Source: K189A clade bacterium
Lineage (GTDB): Bacteria; Pseudomonadota; Gammaproteobacteria; Pseudomonadales; Azotimanducaceae
Direction of reading: 5' to 3'
Assembly (NCBI GenBank): GCA_902565895.1
Contig: CACFGV010000003.1
Span: 32,734 to 96,733 of the forward strand
Length of the DNA stretch: 64,000 nucleotides
Part shown: one piece after another, positions 54,292 to 63,075 of the stretch
Position numbering within the stretch: the stretch's first letter is position 1
Layout: every line of letters starts with the position of its first letter
The notes under the pieces: model-generated
The model's database searches: none
Seen by the model: only the letters and a program-made list of their open reading frames with translations
What the model was told of the DNA's origin: nothing
Translations under genes and position numbers: made by a program

Positions 54292-55167
54292 ATGAAAACT
54301 GAGTTAACCGTTCTCGACGGCGGCATGGGCCAAGAGCTTATTCGTCGAGGTTCGCCACCAGGTGGCTTGTGGTCGGCTAAAGCATTAATCGACAAGCCAG
54401 AATCTGTTAGGGCGGTGCATCAAGACTATATCGACGCGGGTGCTCGAGTGATTATTACGAACTCCTATTCCACGATCCCCAGCTACCTAGCGAAAGAGAA
54501 CATGCAATCGCGTTATGCCGAACTGACTGAGACAGCGGCGGTGCTAGCTCGCGAGGTTGCAGATCAGGCGCAAGCGGCGGTTCGTGTGGCGGGAAGTGTA
54601 CCGCCGCTGAGCGAAAGCTACCGCCACGACCTGGTTCCTGAAGATGCGCAAGCTCGGCCTATATACGAAGTTATAGTGGGGGCTTTAGCCGATCACGTAG
54701 ACCTTTATATCTGCGAGACCATGTCGAGCGTGCGCGAAGCTGTTAACGCGGCTTGGTCGGTACGTAAAGTTGATCCAAACAAGCCGCTTTGGGTAGCGCT
54801 AACCCTTGCCGATGAGCCGGGTGGCGGATTGCGCAGCGGCGAAACTATGGCTGAAGTGGTTACAGCGTTGGAACCTTTCAATGTGGATGCTTACTTATTT
54901 AACTGCACTGACCCTAAAGCTATATCGGTTGCCCTCGAAGAGATCGCACCGCTCACCGACAAGCCTACAGGTGCCTACCCAAATCGCTTTCACGTGCCTG
55001 CTGGTTGGACGTTAGACAACGACGTCAAGATTAAGCCTATAGAAATGACAGTAGAGCAATACCTAGAATTTGTGGACACTTGGCGCCAGTCTGGTGCCAG
55101 CATTATCGGCGGTTGTTGCGGTATCGGGCCTGAGTTTATAGCCGCTTTGTCGTCCCACCTGGAGTAA
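54292..55167 (+). CDS. Homocysteine S-methyltransferase family protein
   Basis: The 291-aa product has the zinc-dependent methyltransferase barrel: TVLDGGMGQELIRRG, ARVIITNSYSTIPSYLAKE, VAGSVPPLSESYRHDL and the zinc-ligand regions FNCTDP and GGCCGIGPEF. This is the fold of MmuM and the first domain of MetH. It could use S-methylmethionine as donor, or another methylated substrate. Start: ATG 54292, with a GGAG 9 bases upstream; an ATG at 54277 gives 5 more residues. It forms a plus-strand pair with the nucleoside hydrolase. Confidence 0.86.
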   Translation: MKTELTVLDGGMGQELIRRGSPPGGLWSAKALIDKPESVRAVHQDYIDAGARVIITNSYSTIPSYLAKENMQSRYAELTETAAVLAREVADQAQAAVRVAGSVPPLSESYRHDLVPEDAQARPIYEVIVGALADHVDLYICETMSSVREAVNAAWSVRKVDPNKPLWVALTLADEPGGGLRSGETMAEVVTALEPFNVDAYLFNCTDPKAISVALEEIAPLTDKPTGAYPNRFHVPAGWTLDNDVKIKPIEMTVEQYLEFVDTWRQSGASIIGGCCGIGPEFIAALSSHLE

Positions 55168-55173
55168 CCAGCA

Positions 55174-56085
55174 ATGCCTATTCCCGTCATCTTAGACACC
55201 GATATTGGTACCGATGTTGATGACGTCTGGGCACTGGCCTTTTTATTGCGTTGTCCGGAACTGGATGTACGTTTGATTACTACATCCACCGGAGATACCC
55301 GGCACCGAGCGGCATTGGTAGCAAAGCTGCTCGGAGTTGCTGGCCGCGAGGATGTACCGATAGGTGTTGGCTTAGCCCTGGACCCCGCGCCTTTAGGTCA
55401 TACCGGTTGGTTGGGTGACTATGACCTGGCGGACTATCCCGGGCCTGTCTATACCGATGGCGTTGGGGCTATTTGTGACACCATCATGAACAGCACTGAA
55501 ACGGTAACTGTTGTTGGTATTGGTCCATTGCCAAATCTAGCGGCTGCGCTGGCGCGTGAAACACGGATCTGCGAGCGAAGTCGTTTTGTTGGCATGCACG
55601 GCAGTATTCGGCGCGGCTACCTTGGCGCACCCAAGGCCATGCGAGAATACAACGTCAAGCAGCACGCGTTGTCATGCCAGGCGGTCTTTGCCGCACCCTG
55701 GCACAAGACCATCACGCCTTTGGATACCTGCGGCAACATCATGCTCCAGGGCGAGCGGTTTGCAGCGGTAGCGCAAAGCACCTCGCCATTGACCAAAGCG
55801 GTACTGGCTAATCATCAAGAATGGTTTGAGGTCGCGTCCAAATGGCCCATGCTTGGAGACTTACTCAAGGCAATGGATCCCGCAAAACAGTCGTCCATTC
55901 TCTATGACTGTGTTGCCGTGTATTTGGCATTCTCACGTCAGGGACTGGAAGTTGAGGAACTCAACATAGTGGTTACCGATGATGGCCGTACGGTGATCGA
56001 CGACAAAGGAAACGCCGTTGACTGCGCCACGGAGTGGATTGACGTAGACGGTTTCTACCGGTTACTAAGCGAGCGTTTGGTTTAG
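55174..56085 (+). CDS. Nucleoside hydrolase (IUNH family)
   Basis: The 303-aa protein carries the calcium-binding DTDIGTDVDD motif at its N-terminus and further family segments: LITTSTGDTRHRAALVAKLLGV, TVVGIGPLPNLAAALARE and a C-terminal NIVVTDDGRTVIDDKGN. Enzymes of this family cleave the N-glycosidic bond of ribonucleosides; base specificity cannot be read here. It starts 6 bases after the methyltransferase stop; its end overlaps the convergent carboxylesterase gene by 4 bases. Together with the ADP-ribosylglycohydrolase it suggests N-glycoside breakdown. Confidence 0.88.
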   Translation: MPIPVILDTDIGTDVDDVWALAFLLRCPELDVRLITTSTGDTRHRAALVAKLLGVAGREDVPIGVGLALDPAPLGHTGWLGDYDLADYPGPVYTDGVGAICDTIMNSTETVTVVGIGPLPNLAAALARETRICERSRFVGMHGSIRRGYLGAPKAMREYNVKQHALSCQAVFAAPWHKTITPLDTCGNIMLQGERFAAVAQSTSPLTKAVLANHQEWFEVASKWPMLGDLLKAMDPAKQSSILYDCVAVYLAFSRQGLEVEELNIVVTDDGRTVIDDKGNAVDCATEWIDVDGFYRLLSERLV

Positions 56086-57782
56086 TCGCTGCTGACCGGT
56101 TGTAACGCCTGCTCGCGCCTTAACAATTGATTGGTCATGGCCTCGTAACGATCAGCTCGGGCAACTGGCCTGCTGTAACTGCGCTCATGTCCCAAAGCCA
56201 ATTCCTGAGCGTTTAACTCATCAAAGGCAGTCCAGGTCGGCAGCCCAGCGCCGTTTGGATCACCCGTTGCAGCAAAGTTGCGCCAGTAGAGTTGCATTTG
56301 CTCAGACAATTCGTCGTCTCGAGCATCCGTTGGCCAAAAGGGAATAAAGCCGCCAAATAATGGATTCAGTTCCAAGGCATGAGAAGCACCGATGGTTTCG
56401 TCGTTGCTGGCGGGTCGACGCTCGTAAAAGTACAGGTAGGTGGGATTGTTGGCGGCACTGTGACGTTGCGCCATGTAGTAGGCATGGCGACCAAACCAAC
56501 TGTCGCCCATGAGCTGCTCTGCTGCCGCTACGACGTCTTGGTCCTGATCTACGGCGTAGTGCATGGCAACGTCATCTGCCGCCTCGACGAATTGCGCATC
56601 CAATAGCTGCTGCCATTCCTCTAGTGTTTTTGGTTGCTGCATCTCGGTCCTGCCATCAACGGGAGACAGGCCAAAGTAATACAGCACTGAACCTTCGTCG
56701 GCGTTGCTGCCAACCATGAGGGGAATCGGGGCTTGGGCGTTTGCCGCAAAAAGACGCGATGTTGCATCGGGCAACACATAACCGTCTATTTGCGGATGGA
56801 ACGTGGAGCTGATCAGCGGATCTGTAGCCACCTCAGCCAATTGCTCGGTAGTCAGCTGTCGCATGGCGGCAAGTTGGTTAGTTGGCCCTAAGCCAAGTCG
56901 CTCTGCTGCCTTGAGTCCAGCTGCTTTACCACTTAAGCGCTCGAAAGCGTGATCGTTGGACTGAAACTGATAAAAGCCGCTGCCGCTCTGAGCGATGGCC
57001 TTGTGAAACAGACCCCGCGCTAAGGGCGATGCCATCAACTGTCCGACCGAGTGGCCACCGGCCGATTCGCCAAAGATCGTCACATTATCTGGGTCGCCGC
57101 CAAAGGCGCTGATGTTGTCTTGCACCCATTGCAATGCGGCAATTTGATCTAACATACCGTAGTTTCCGGTGCTGCCGTTGGGATCTTCGGCAGCCAACTC
57201 CGGGTGGGCAAAAAAGCCGTAAAGGCCAAGACGATAGTTAATCGTCACAATTACAACGCCGCGGTTGGCTAAGGTAGTGGAGTCGTAGTTGCGGCCACCA
57301 GAACCAAATTGATGACCGCCGCCATGAATCCAAAACATGACCGGTAATTTTTCTGCTGAAAACTGTTTGGGACTGACAACGTTTAACGTCAGGCAATCTT
57401 CGTCAACCGGCATGTCGGCAAAGCCAGCAAAAGTTTTAACCGCCCATTGACCAAATCCAGACATGCCTGACCCTTCTGTTAACAGAGTTAAGAACTCACT
57501 GTTGCCGCTCTCAGTGACCTGCCAGCACATAGCTCGATAGGCTGAAACATCCAACACTTCGGTCCAGGGTCGCGGCGGTTGAGGGGCACGCCAGCGAAGA
57601 TCCGCCGTCGGGGGTGCCGCATAAGGGATGTCGCGAAAGATTTCGGTGTTGTCTATTTCAACACCCTGAACCGGGCCGTAGGTGGTTGTCACAATGGATG
57701 ATCTGGAATCGCCGCAGCCAGCCAAGCCTAGGGCCGTGCAGAGCAGTACCGACAGTCGAAGTACCTGTTTAATAAACATCAT
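56082..57782 (-). CDS. Lipoprotein type-B carboxylesterase
   Basis: The 566-aa esterase has a lipoprotein signal with lipobox LGLAGC (cysteine at about residue 23), so it is likely anchored in the outer membrane. Type-B landmarks: IPYAAPPTADLRWRAPQPPRPW, EDCLTLNVVSP, WIHGGGHQFGSG, FGESAGGHSVGQL with the nucleophile serine, and a late ASHALELNPLFGG region with the histidine. ATG 57782 or 57779 may be the start. It is convergent with the nucleoside hydrolase gene and divergent from the dehydrogenase gene at 57862. Confidence 0.88.
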   Translation of the reverse strand: MMFIKQVLRLSVLLCTALGLAGCGDSRSSIVTTTYGPVQGVEIDNTEIFRDIPYAAPPTADLRWRAPQPPRPWTEVLDVSAYRAMCWQVTESGNSEFLTLLTEGSGMSGFGQWAVKTFAGFADMPVDEDCLTLNVVSPKQFSAEKLPVMFWIHGGGHQFGSGGRNYDSTTLANRGVVIVTINYRLGLYGFFAHPELAAEDPNGSTGNYGMLDQIAALQWVQDNISAFGGDPDNVTIFGESAGGHSVGQLMASPLARGLFHKAIAQSGSGFYQFQSNDHAFERLSGKAAGLKAAERLGLGPTNQLAAMRQLTTEQLAEVATDPLISSTFHPQIDGYVLPDATSRLFAANAQAPIPLMVGSNADEGSVLYYFGLSPVDGRTEMQQPKTLEEWQQLLDAQFVEAADDVAMHYAVDQDQDVVAAAEQLMGDSWFGRHAYYMAQRHSAANNPTYLYFYERRPASNDETIGASHALELNPLFGGFIPFWPTDARDDELSEQMQLYWRNFAATGDPNGAGLPTWTAFDELNAQELALGHERSYSRPVARADRYEAMTNQLLRREQALQPVSSD

Positions 57783-57861
57783 CTCGCTCCCTTTTTTCTG
57801 CCTGCTTAAGGTTACCCTAGGTTAAAGTGACGGTTTAGCTTTTGCACATAAGGAGAGAGGA

Positions 57862-58857
57862 ATGCGCAATCAACAGGTTCTGATCGACAGCTTGCCCCAG
57901 GGCAAGCTGAGCGCAGGCAACTATCGTTTGGCGGAAACAGAGATTGCCGCACCCAAGGCGGGGGAAGTACTGGTTAAGACCACCGCTTTTGCCATTACCG
58001 CAGGTACACGGGCTGGTCTGCAGGGCAGCGCCAGCTACGCCGGAGCACCCACCACCGGTGTGGTCATGAACAGCACCGGTGTCGGCGAAGTAATCGACAG
58101 CACCGTTGAGGCATTCAGCGTCGGCGATGCGGTGGTTGCTCCTACCGGTTGGCAAACCCTGTCGCTGCACGAAGCACGCGCCTTAACCAAAATTGACCCG
58201 GCTCATAACCCTGTGGATTACCTAGGGCCGATGGGGGTGAATGGCCTTACTGCCTACTTTGGGCTGTTGCAAATTGGCAAGCCAAAGGCTGGAGAGACAG
58301 TGATGGTTTCTGCTGCGGCGGGTTCTGTAGGCCATCTTGTGGGTCAAATGGCGCGGATAAAAGGCTGTCGGGTTGTAGGGGTCATGGGCAGCGATGCGAA
58401 GGCAGATGTCTTGCTAGGCCAACTGGGCTTTGATGCCGCAGTGAACTACAAGGACGCGAATTATCGGCAGCTGCTAAAGGACGCCACGCCTGACGGCGTT
58501 GACGTTTATTTCGATAACACAGGCGGCATGATTTTGGGCTCGGCGTTGTTCCGTATGAATGTTGCTGGCCGTATTGCCTGTTGCGGTGTTGTTTCCCAAT
58601 ACGACACTGATTCGCCTGAGCCGGGTCCTCGCGGTATTCCAGGATTGTTAGTGAATAAGCGACTGACTATGCAGGGCTTCTTGTTGTTCGATTTTGTTGA
58701 GCAATACGCCGAGGCACGACAGCAAATACACAGCTGGATGCAAGCAGGTGATCTGATCAGTTTGACCGACGAAGTCAAAGGCCTGGAGGCTGCGCCGGAG
58801 GGTTTTGTTGATCTGTTGGCTGGCGGCAACGTGGGCACACGCATCGTTCGGGTTTAG
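57862..58857 (+). CDS. NADP-dependent zinc-type reductase without catalytic zinc (CurA/leukotriene-reductase-like)
   Basis: The 331-aa medium-chain reductase reduces activated C=C bonds, as does E. coli CurA. Features are GEVLVKTTAFAITAGTRAGLQG, the nucleotide-binding AAAGSVGHLVGQMARIKGCRVVGV and VDVYFDNTGGMILGSALFRM, with MGVNGLTAYFGLLQIG. The zinc-ligand residues of alcohol dehydrogenases are missing, as expected for this branch. AGGAGAGAGG precedes the ATG. It faces the carboxylesterase gene across an 79-base divergent promoter and precedes the symporter gene by 50 bases. Confidence 0.85.
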   Translation: MRNQQVLIDSLPQGKLSAGNYRLAETEIAAPKAGEVLVKTTAFAITAGTRAGLQGSASYAGAPTTGVVMNSTGVGEVIDSTVEAFSVGDAVVAPTGWQTLSLHEARALTKIDPAHNPVDYLGPMGVNGLTAYFGLLQIGKPKAGETVMVSAAAGSVGHLVGQMARIKGCRVVGVMGSDAKADVLLGQLGFDAAVNYKDANYRQLLKDATPDGVDVYFDNTGGMILGSALFRMNVAGRIACCGVVSQYDTDSPEPGPRGIPGLLVNKRLTMQGFLLFDFVEQYAEARQQIHSWMQAGDLISLTDEVKGLEAAPEGFVDLLAGGNVGTRIVRV

Positions 58858-58907
58858 TGAACGTCGCAAATTGCGCTAAACAATCGCGTTAGTTGCCTTA
58901 AGTCGCA

Positions 58908-60368
58908 ATGAATTTGCCAGACGTAGTGGTTGTGGTGGCGGTTATGTTGGGGGTGACCTATCTCGGTCACCAACTCAGCGGCAGCATCACGAACCGGCGT
59001 GGATTCTTCCAAGCTGACGGTTCATTACCCTGGTGGGCGGTCTCTGCCAGCATCATAGCAACGGTGGTCAGCGCGGTGACGTTCGTGTCAGTGCCCGCTG
59101 CGGTATTTGCAGACGGCGGCAATCTGACTTACTTCCAAGTCATTTTGGGTCTCGCTGCAGGGAAGGTGGTAGTAGCTCGGCTGCTGGCAAGACCGTTCTA
59201 TTTGAGCCAGGGGGTAAATACCAGTTATGAGTATATTGGTGCTCGTATAGATGCACGCACGGGCGAGTTTTCGATGTACTTGGGGTTGCTGCTCAACCTC
59301 ATAAATTCAGCAGTAAAGCTACTTACAGCAAGTTTGGTATTGGACGTAATCAGCGGTTGGGGGCTACCCGGCTGCGCTTTGTTCGTGGTGGGCGTGAGCA
59401 TCCTTTGGAGCGTGCTCGCAGGCATAAAGACGGTGATCTGGACTGACTTTTTGCTTTTTGTGCTGTTCTCTATGGGCGCGGTGTTTGCGCTGCTTTTTGT
59501 CAGTCTGAACATTCAACAGAGCATTACTGATGCAGCACTTTGGCTAGACGATCAAGCGAAATGGGTGTTGTTTGACTTTGATACGGATCCTGGCAAACGC
59601 TACACCATATGGGCTGGCGTGATTGGCGCCGTGGGATTGAGCATTGCGCAAGCCAGCACTCAGGGTACTTGGCAGCGGGTGCGTGCTTGTCGCACCGTCA
59701 AGGATGCGAAAAAGGCTTTCGACGTAGCCGCGCTTTTTTATGGCGTGCACGTGGTCATTCTATGCGTCGGTTTGGCGTTAGCGGTATTTTATGGCGAGCG
59801 CGGAGTGTCGCCGGAGCTTGCCGCGCAACTGACGCAGTCGCCGGATCGCATCTTTCCCTACTTTATCGTTAACGAATTACCGGTAGGCATTTCTGGATTG
59901 TTTATTGCGGCGATTTTTGCGGCGGCGATCTCTACCTTGGATTCGGCTTTGACTGAAAGCTCTGATCTAACCGTTAATCACATTTATCAGCGGCTGCTGC
60001 CGCAGCAATCCGAAGCACACTATCTACTCGCCTCACGGCTGTTTATGATGCTCTGGGGACTGCTGTTTTTTGCAGCAGCGATGTTCTTCAGCCGCTATCA
60101 AGGTGTGGGTTTGCTGGAGTTGACCTTTAAGCTACCGAATTATTTTTATGGGGCGATCTTCGCAAGCATTGTTTTAGCGCGCTACGCCATCGGCAGATTC
60201 TCCACCATCATACTGGGCTTTGCATTGGCAACCCTCAGCGTGTTGATGATGTCTTCCTACGGCATCGCTTTTTTTTATTGGTGCCCCGTTTCTGGCTTGT
60301 TGATGGTAGGCGTGGTCTGGGCTTTAGATCGTCGCGGCTGGGAACCCAGTGGCGTGGTAACGCGTTAG
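58908..60368 (+). CDS. Sodium:solute symporter (SSS family)
   Basis: The 486-aa integral membrane protein has about 13 hydrophobic helices and SSS signatures: RRGFFQADGSLPWWAVSASI, SYEYIGARIDARTG and the conserved FIAAIFAAAISTLDSALTES (helix 8 region with sodium-site residues). Substrates of the family include sugars, carboxylates, nucleosides and choline; none can be selected from sequence. It follows the CurA-like gene in the same direction and may be co-transcribed with it. It ends 3 bases from the convergent DUF3300 gene. Confidence 0.88.
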   Translation: MNLPDVVVVVAVMLGVTYLGHQLSGSITNRRGFFQADGSLPWWAVSASIIATVVSAVTFVSVPAAVFADGGNLTYFQVILGLAAGKVVVARLLARPFYLSQGVNTSYEYIGARIDARTGEFSMYLGLLLNLINSAVKLLTASLVLDVISGWGLPGCALFVVGVSILWSVLAGIKTVIWTDFLLFVLFSMGAVFALLFVSLNIQQSITDAALWLDDQAKWVLFDFDTDPGKRYTIWAGVIGAVGLSIAQASTQGTWQRVRACRTVKDAKKAFDVAALFYGVHVVILCVGLALAVFYGERGVSPELAAQLTQSPDRIFPYFIVNELPVGISGLFIAAIFAAAISTLDSALTESSDLTVNHIYQRLLPQQSEAHYLLASRLFMMLWGLLFFAAAMFFSRYQGVGLLELTFKLPNYFYGAIFASIVLARYAIGRFSTIILGFALATLSVLMMSSYGIAFFYWCPVSGLLMVGVVWALDRRGWEPSGVVTR

Positions 60369-60371
60369 TGT

Positions 60372-61595
60372 CTACTTAATGTGCTCGAGCCTGCCTGGAC
60401 GTCGGTCTTTATTCATAACGGCGCGTTTTTCTGGGGTATAGCGTCGATTGTTTTTGGTTCGGTTGTCGGGGCGTTGTGAACGAGACGGCGTTACCGAAGT
60501 TTTTGGTTTTTTTGCAGGGTTAACCTGGGCCTGTCTGCTAGGCGATATCACTTGCCGGTTGCCTAACATGGGTTGGTTAAAGGCATCGGCTGCGTGATGC
60601 CTACGCGAAGGTCTTTGGCTTCTGGCATCAGTTTTGGTGCCCCGACTATCTTGCCAATTCGTTTTGTGGTGCGGCCTGTACCGGCCATGTCTGTAGGAAT
60701 TGTGATGACGTTTATAACCCCTGTTTTTCCAACTCTTAGCTCGGTACCGCGGGGCTCGGCGAGGGTGGTAATGGTTGTCTCGCCAGGACAGAAATAGGCC
60801 GCCATTGATTCCCCATAATGGATCACTCCAAAACGCGTAATGCCAAAACGGATCGTTATAGAAGTGCGAGGCGTGGTAGGGGTCGAAGCGATTGTATGAG
60901 CGATAAATAATGGGTGAGCGACGGGTTTGATAAACCACCTTAGGTGCCGATGACCGGCGCACAACTACGACGTCCTTAGGCTGATAATCTGGCACATAAA
61001 TGACTTTTGGGTCGCGTTGGCGGATGCGAATAAAGTCTTTGTCTTCCTGCACGATGACTTGGTCGGTATTAGACAAATTTTGTGCTTCGCTGGCCAGCCG
61101 GCGAAAAGACTGCACGGCTGCTAACACCTCGTCGTTCTGCTCTTGCACAGCTTGGTGCAGCATTTGTGTCCACTCGAGGTCTCGATCAAAACGCTCTAGC
61201 ACCTGTGGGTAGTGGGTCAGTGCAACAACGCTGGGATGCCAGTTGGGATTGTAGTTGATCGGTTCTCCGCTGTTGCGCCGTTCTTTTAGTCGCCGCGCTG
61301 CGTTGATCGCCTGCAATGGATGAGCAGCAGCGCCAAGCACTAATGCCAGAAGATCATCTGAATACAAAGCGATGGGACCGACCAACAGTTGCAGTTGCGC
61401 GGCATCCAACCGGTCATCTGAGGCTGGCTCACTGCCCAGTGGCGCCGGTGTTACCTCGACGACTTCGAGGGCCTGTGCTTTTTCGGCGAAAGCGACCCAA
61501 AGCATCGCGATGACCAGCAGTAGCGGCGAGACGCGAAATAAATTTCTTAACACATAAGACGATTCGGTATTTTGCAGCACTCTTCGTGGACGCAT
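60372..61595 (-). CDS. DUF3300 protein with long basic tail
   Basis: The product (about 407 aa from ATG 61595) has a signal-anchor or signal peptide in the first about 40 residues (FRVSPLLLVIAMLWVAFAEK), then a DUF3300 domain: LVGPIALYSDDLLALVLGAAAHPLQAINAARRL, NWHPSVVALTHYPQVLERF, and VIYVPDYQPKDVVVV. The last about 180 residues are rich in Arg, His, Tyr, Asn and Pro, with low complexity. DUF3300 proteins are uncharacterised envelope proteins. Earlier ATGs at 61622 and 61613 are alternatives. Confidence 0.82.
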   Translation of the reverse strand: MRPRRVLQNTESSYVLRNLFRVSPLLLVIAMLWVAFAEKAQALEVVEVTPAPLGSEPASDDRLDAAQLQLLVGPIALYSDDLLALVLGAAAHPLQAINAARRLKERRNSGEPINYNPNWHPSVVALTHYPQVLERFDRDLEWTQMLHQAVQEQNDEVLAAVQSFRRLASEAQNLSNTDQVIVQEDKDFIRIRQRDPKVIYVPDYQPKDVVVVRRSSAPKVVYQTRRSPIIYRSYNRFDPYHASHFYNDPFWHYAFWSDPLWGINGGLFLSWRDNHYHPRRAPRYRAKSWKNRGYKRHHNSYRHGRYRPHHKTNWQDSRGTKTDARSQRPSRRHHAADAFNQPMLGNRQVISPSRQAQVNPAKKPKTSVTPSRSQRPDNRTKNNRRYTPEKRAVMNKDRRPGRLEHIK

Positions 61596-61674
61596 ATCTA
61601 AGCCCCTTATCATTAGGCGCACAGCTTAGAGGCCCTGACCTGAATGGAACCTTAACAGATCTCACTTATTTGCC

Positions 61675-61983
61675 TTAACGGGCAGGTGTGTTCGGCACCG
61701 TTGGGGCTAGTGCCTGAACCTGCTGGTAGAAGAAGTCGGTCAGGGCCTGACGTGATTCGAAGTGCTCGAGCGTCGACCAGAGTAGCGGTTGACGGATCTC
61801 AGCGGACACTTGGTGGCCAAATTTTTTAGCACTTCTTCTAGCAGCAAAGCCCTCCGCAATGGCCTGCTGCGAAAGGGCCTCACTCATGACAACATAACAA
61901 CGCAAATCATAATAACGAATTTCATCGCCATCACAGCGAGCATCATCGAAAGCTATGGGACGATCTGATCCAGCATTGGACAA
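61675..61983 (-). CDS. Small unrecognised protein of 102 aa
   Basis: I do not recognise this 102-aa product. It reads from a TTG at 61983 (SDRPIAFDDARCDGDEIRYY) through YDLRCYVVMSEALSQQAIAE and WSTLEHFESRQALTDFFYQQ; an internal ATG at 61887 would give a 70-residue form. No signal peptide is evident. It is transcribed away from the BI-1 gene. Codon composition looks like that of its neighbours, but no start or family evidence fixes it. Confidence 0.4.
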   Translation of the reverse strand: MSNAGSDRPIAFDDARCDGDEIRYYDLRCYVVMSEALSQQAIAEGFAARRSAKKFGHQVSAEIRQPLLWSTLEHFESRQALTDFFYQQVQALAPTVPNTPAR

Positions 61984-62045
61984 CTAAAAAATGCGTCGAC
62001 AAAGTCTTGCAATCGTCGATACAGACGCCAAGATATAGGCTGGAA

Positions 62046-62061
62046 GCGCACTAGGGTGCGC
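62046..62061. other. Hairpin in the region before the BI-1 gene
   Basis: GCGCAC-TAGG-GTGCGC forms a 6-bp stem, followed by CTTTAG. It lies between the small 102-aa gene and the BI-1 gene, 70 bases before the latter. It could be a leader hairpin or a weak terminator; no strong support either way. Confidence 0.35.
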
Positions 62062-62130
62062 CTTTAGAGCCAAGCGAACGCATTGAATACTTTCGTAAGG
62101 CCTTACAGTCAGTCAAATTAGAGGTTATTT

Positions 62131-62814
62131 ATGGCTTCAAGAGATTTCAGAACCGCATCTGTCGCCAGTTTGTCGGCGATGGAAACCAACAAGGTACTTA
62201 AAAATACCTACCTTTTATTGTCCGCGACGCTGGGCTTTAGCGCAGTCATGGCGGTCCTGTCCATGAGCATGGTTGATGCTAATTCCGCTGGCAGTGTGTA
62301 CATGATGAGCTTGCTCGCATCTATAGTGCTGGGCATGTTCGTACTTCCTCGCACGGCTAACTCTGGTGCTGGGTTGGGGGTCATATTCCTTGTGACGGGC
62401 CTGCTCGGCTTTGGCGTGGGACCAGTTGTTGGCATGTACATGAGCGCGGTTAATGGTCCTCAGGTAGTCGCTACAGCACTGGGCGGCACCGCAGCAATCT
62501 TCCTTGGGCTGTCTGCCTACGCGGTATCTAGCAAACGGGATTTCAGCTTTATGGGCGGTTTTGCGATGGTCGGTTTGTTTGTTGTCATTGGCGCAATGAT
62601 TGCCAATATCTTCTTGCAAATCCCGTTGTTATCTCTGGGACTTTCGGCGGGCATCATCCTGCTGATGAGCGCGCTTATCTTGATGCAGACCAGTGCGATC
62701 GTTCGCGGCGGTGAGACCAATTACATTATGGCGACCTACAGTCTTTACCTAAGCTTCTTCAACATCTTTATTAGCCTGTTGCACATCCTGGGTGTAGCGG
62801 GTGGCGACGACTAG
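62131..62814 (+). CDS. Bax inhibitor-1/YccA family membrane protein
   Basis: The 227-aa product is a polytopic membrane protein of the BI-1/YccA/YbhL family, with seven hydrophobic helices, an N-terminal cytosolic segment (ETNKVLKNTYLLLSATLGFSA) and a final short helix. YccA interacts with the FtsH protease in E. coli; related proteins are leak channels for calcium. Other landmarks are FSFMGGFAMVGLFVV and FNIFISLLHILGVAGGDD, the typical end of the family. An intrinsic terminator follows the stop. Confidence 0.9.
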   Translation: MASRDFRTASVASLSAMETNKVLKNTYLLLSATLGFSAVMAVLSMSMVDANSAGSVYMMSLLASIVLGMFVLPRTANSGAGLGVIFLVTGLLGFGVGPVVGMYMSAVNGPQVVATALGGTAAIFLGLSAYAVSSKRDFSFMGGFAMVGLFVVIGAMIANIFLQIPLLSLGLSAGIILLMSALILMQTSAIVRGGETNYIMATYSLYLSFFNIFISLLHILGVAGGDD

Positions 62815-62838
62815 CAGCTTGGCGTAAAAACGTTAGAA

Positions 62839-62863
62839 AACCCGACCCAGTGTCGGGTTTTTT
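62839..62863 (+). terminator. Intrinsic terminator after the BI-1 gene
   Basis: AACCCGAC-CCAGT-GTCGGGTT followed by TTTT: a strong 8-bp stem with a T tract 25 bases after the BI-1 stop codon. It is the clearest terminator in the window. Confidence 0.9.
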
Positions 62864-62892
62864 GTAGCTAGCGTATTAGTTGGGGTAGAAGA

Positions 62893-63075
62893 GTGGACTG
62901 GATACAGATTATGGCTTTGGCCGCCGGTGTGTTGATGCTAGTAGCCATCTGGCCACGCCTTAAACATTGGCGCGAAAACAAAGTCGAGGCCCAGCCTGGC
63001 GACTGGTCTAACGCGCTATTCGTGTTGGGTCTGGTCATGTTATTCGTGCTGTTACTGGTGATGTCGGTGCAATAG
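62893..63075 (+). CDS. 60-residue membrane protein of unknown function
   Basis: GTG start at 62893, 20 bases after a TAGTTGGGGTAGAAG leader, gives a 60-aa protein with two hydrophobic helices: WIQIMALAAGVLMLVAIWPR and SNALFVLGLVMLFVLLLVMS, linked by a basic and acidic loop (HWRENKVEAQ). Its stop abuts the stop of the convergent VWA gene with no spacer. It may be translated from its own promoter after the upstream terminator. No family recognised. Confidence 0.7.
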   Translation: MDWIQIMALAAGVLMLVAIWPRLKHWRENKVEAQPGDWSNALFVLGLVMLFVLLLVMSVQ

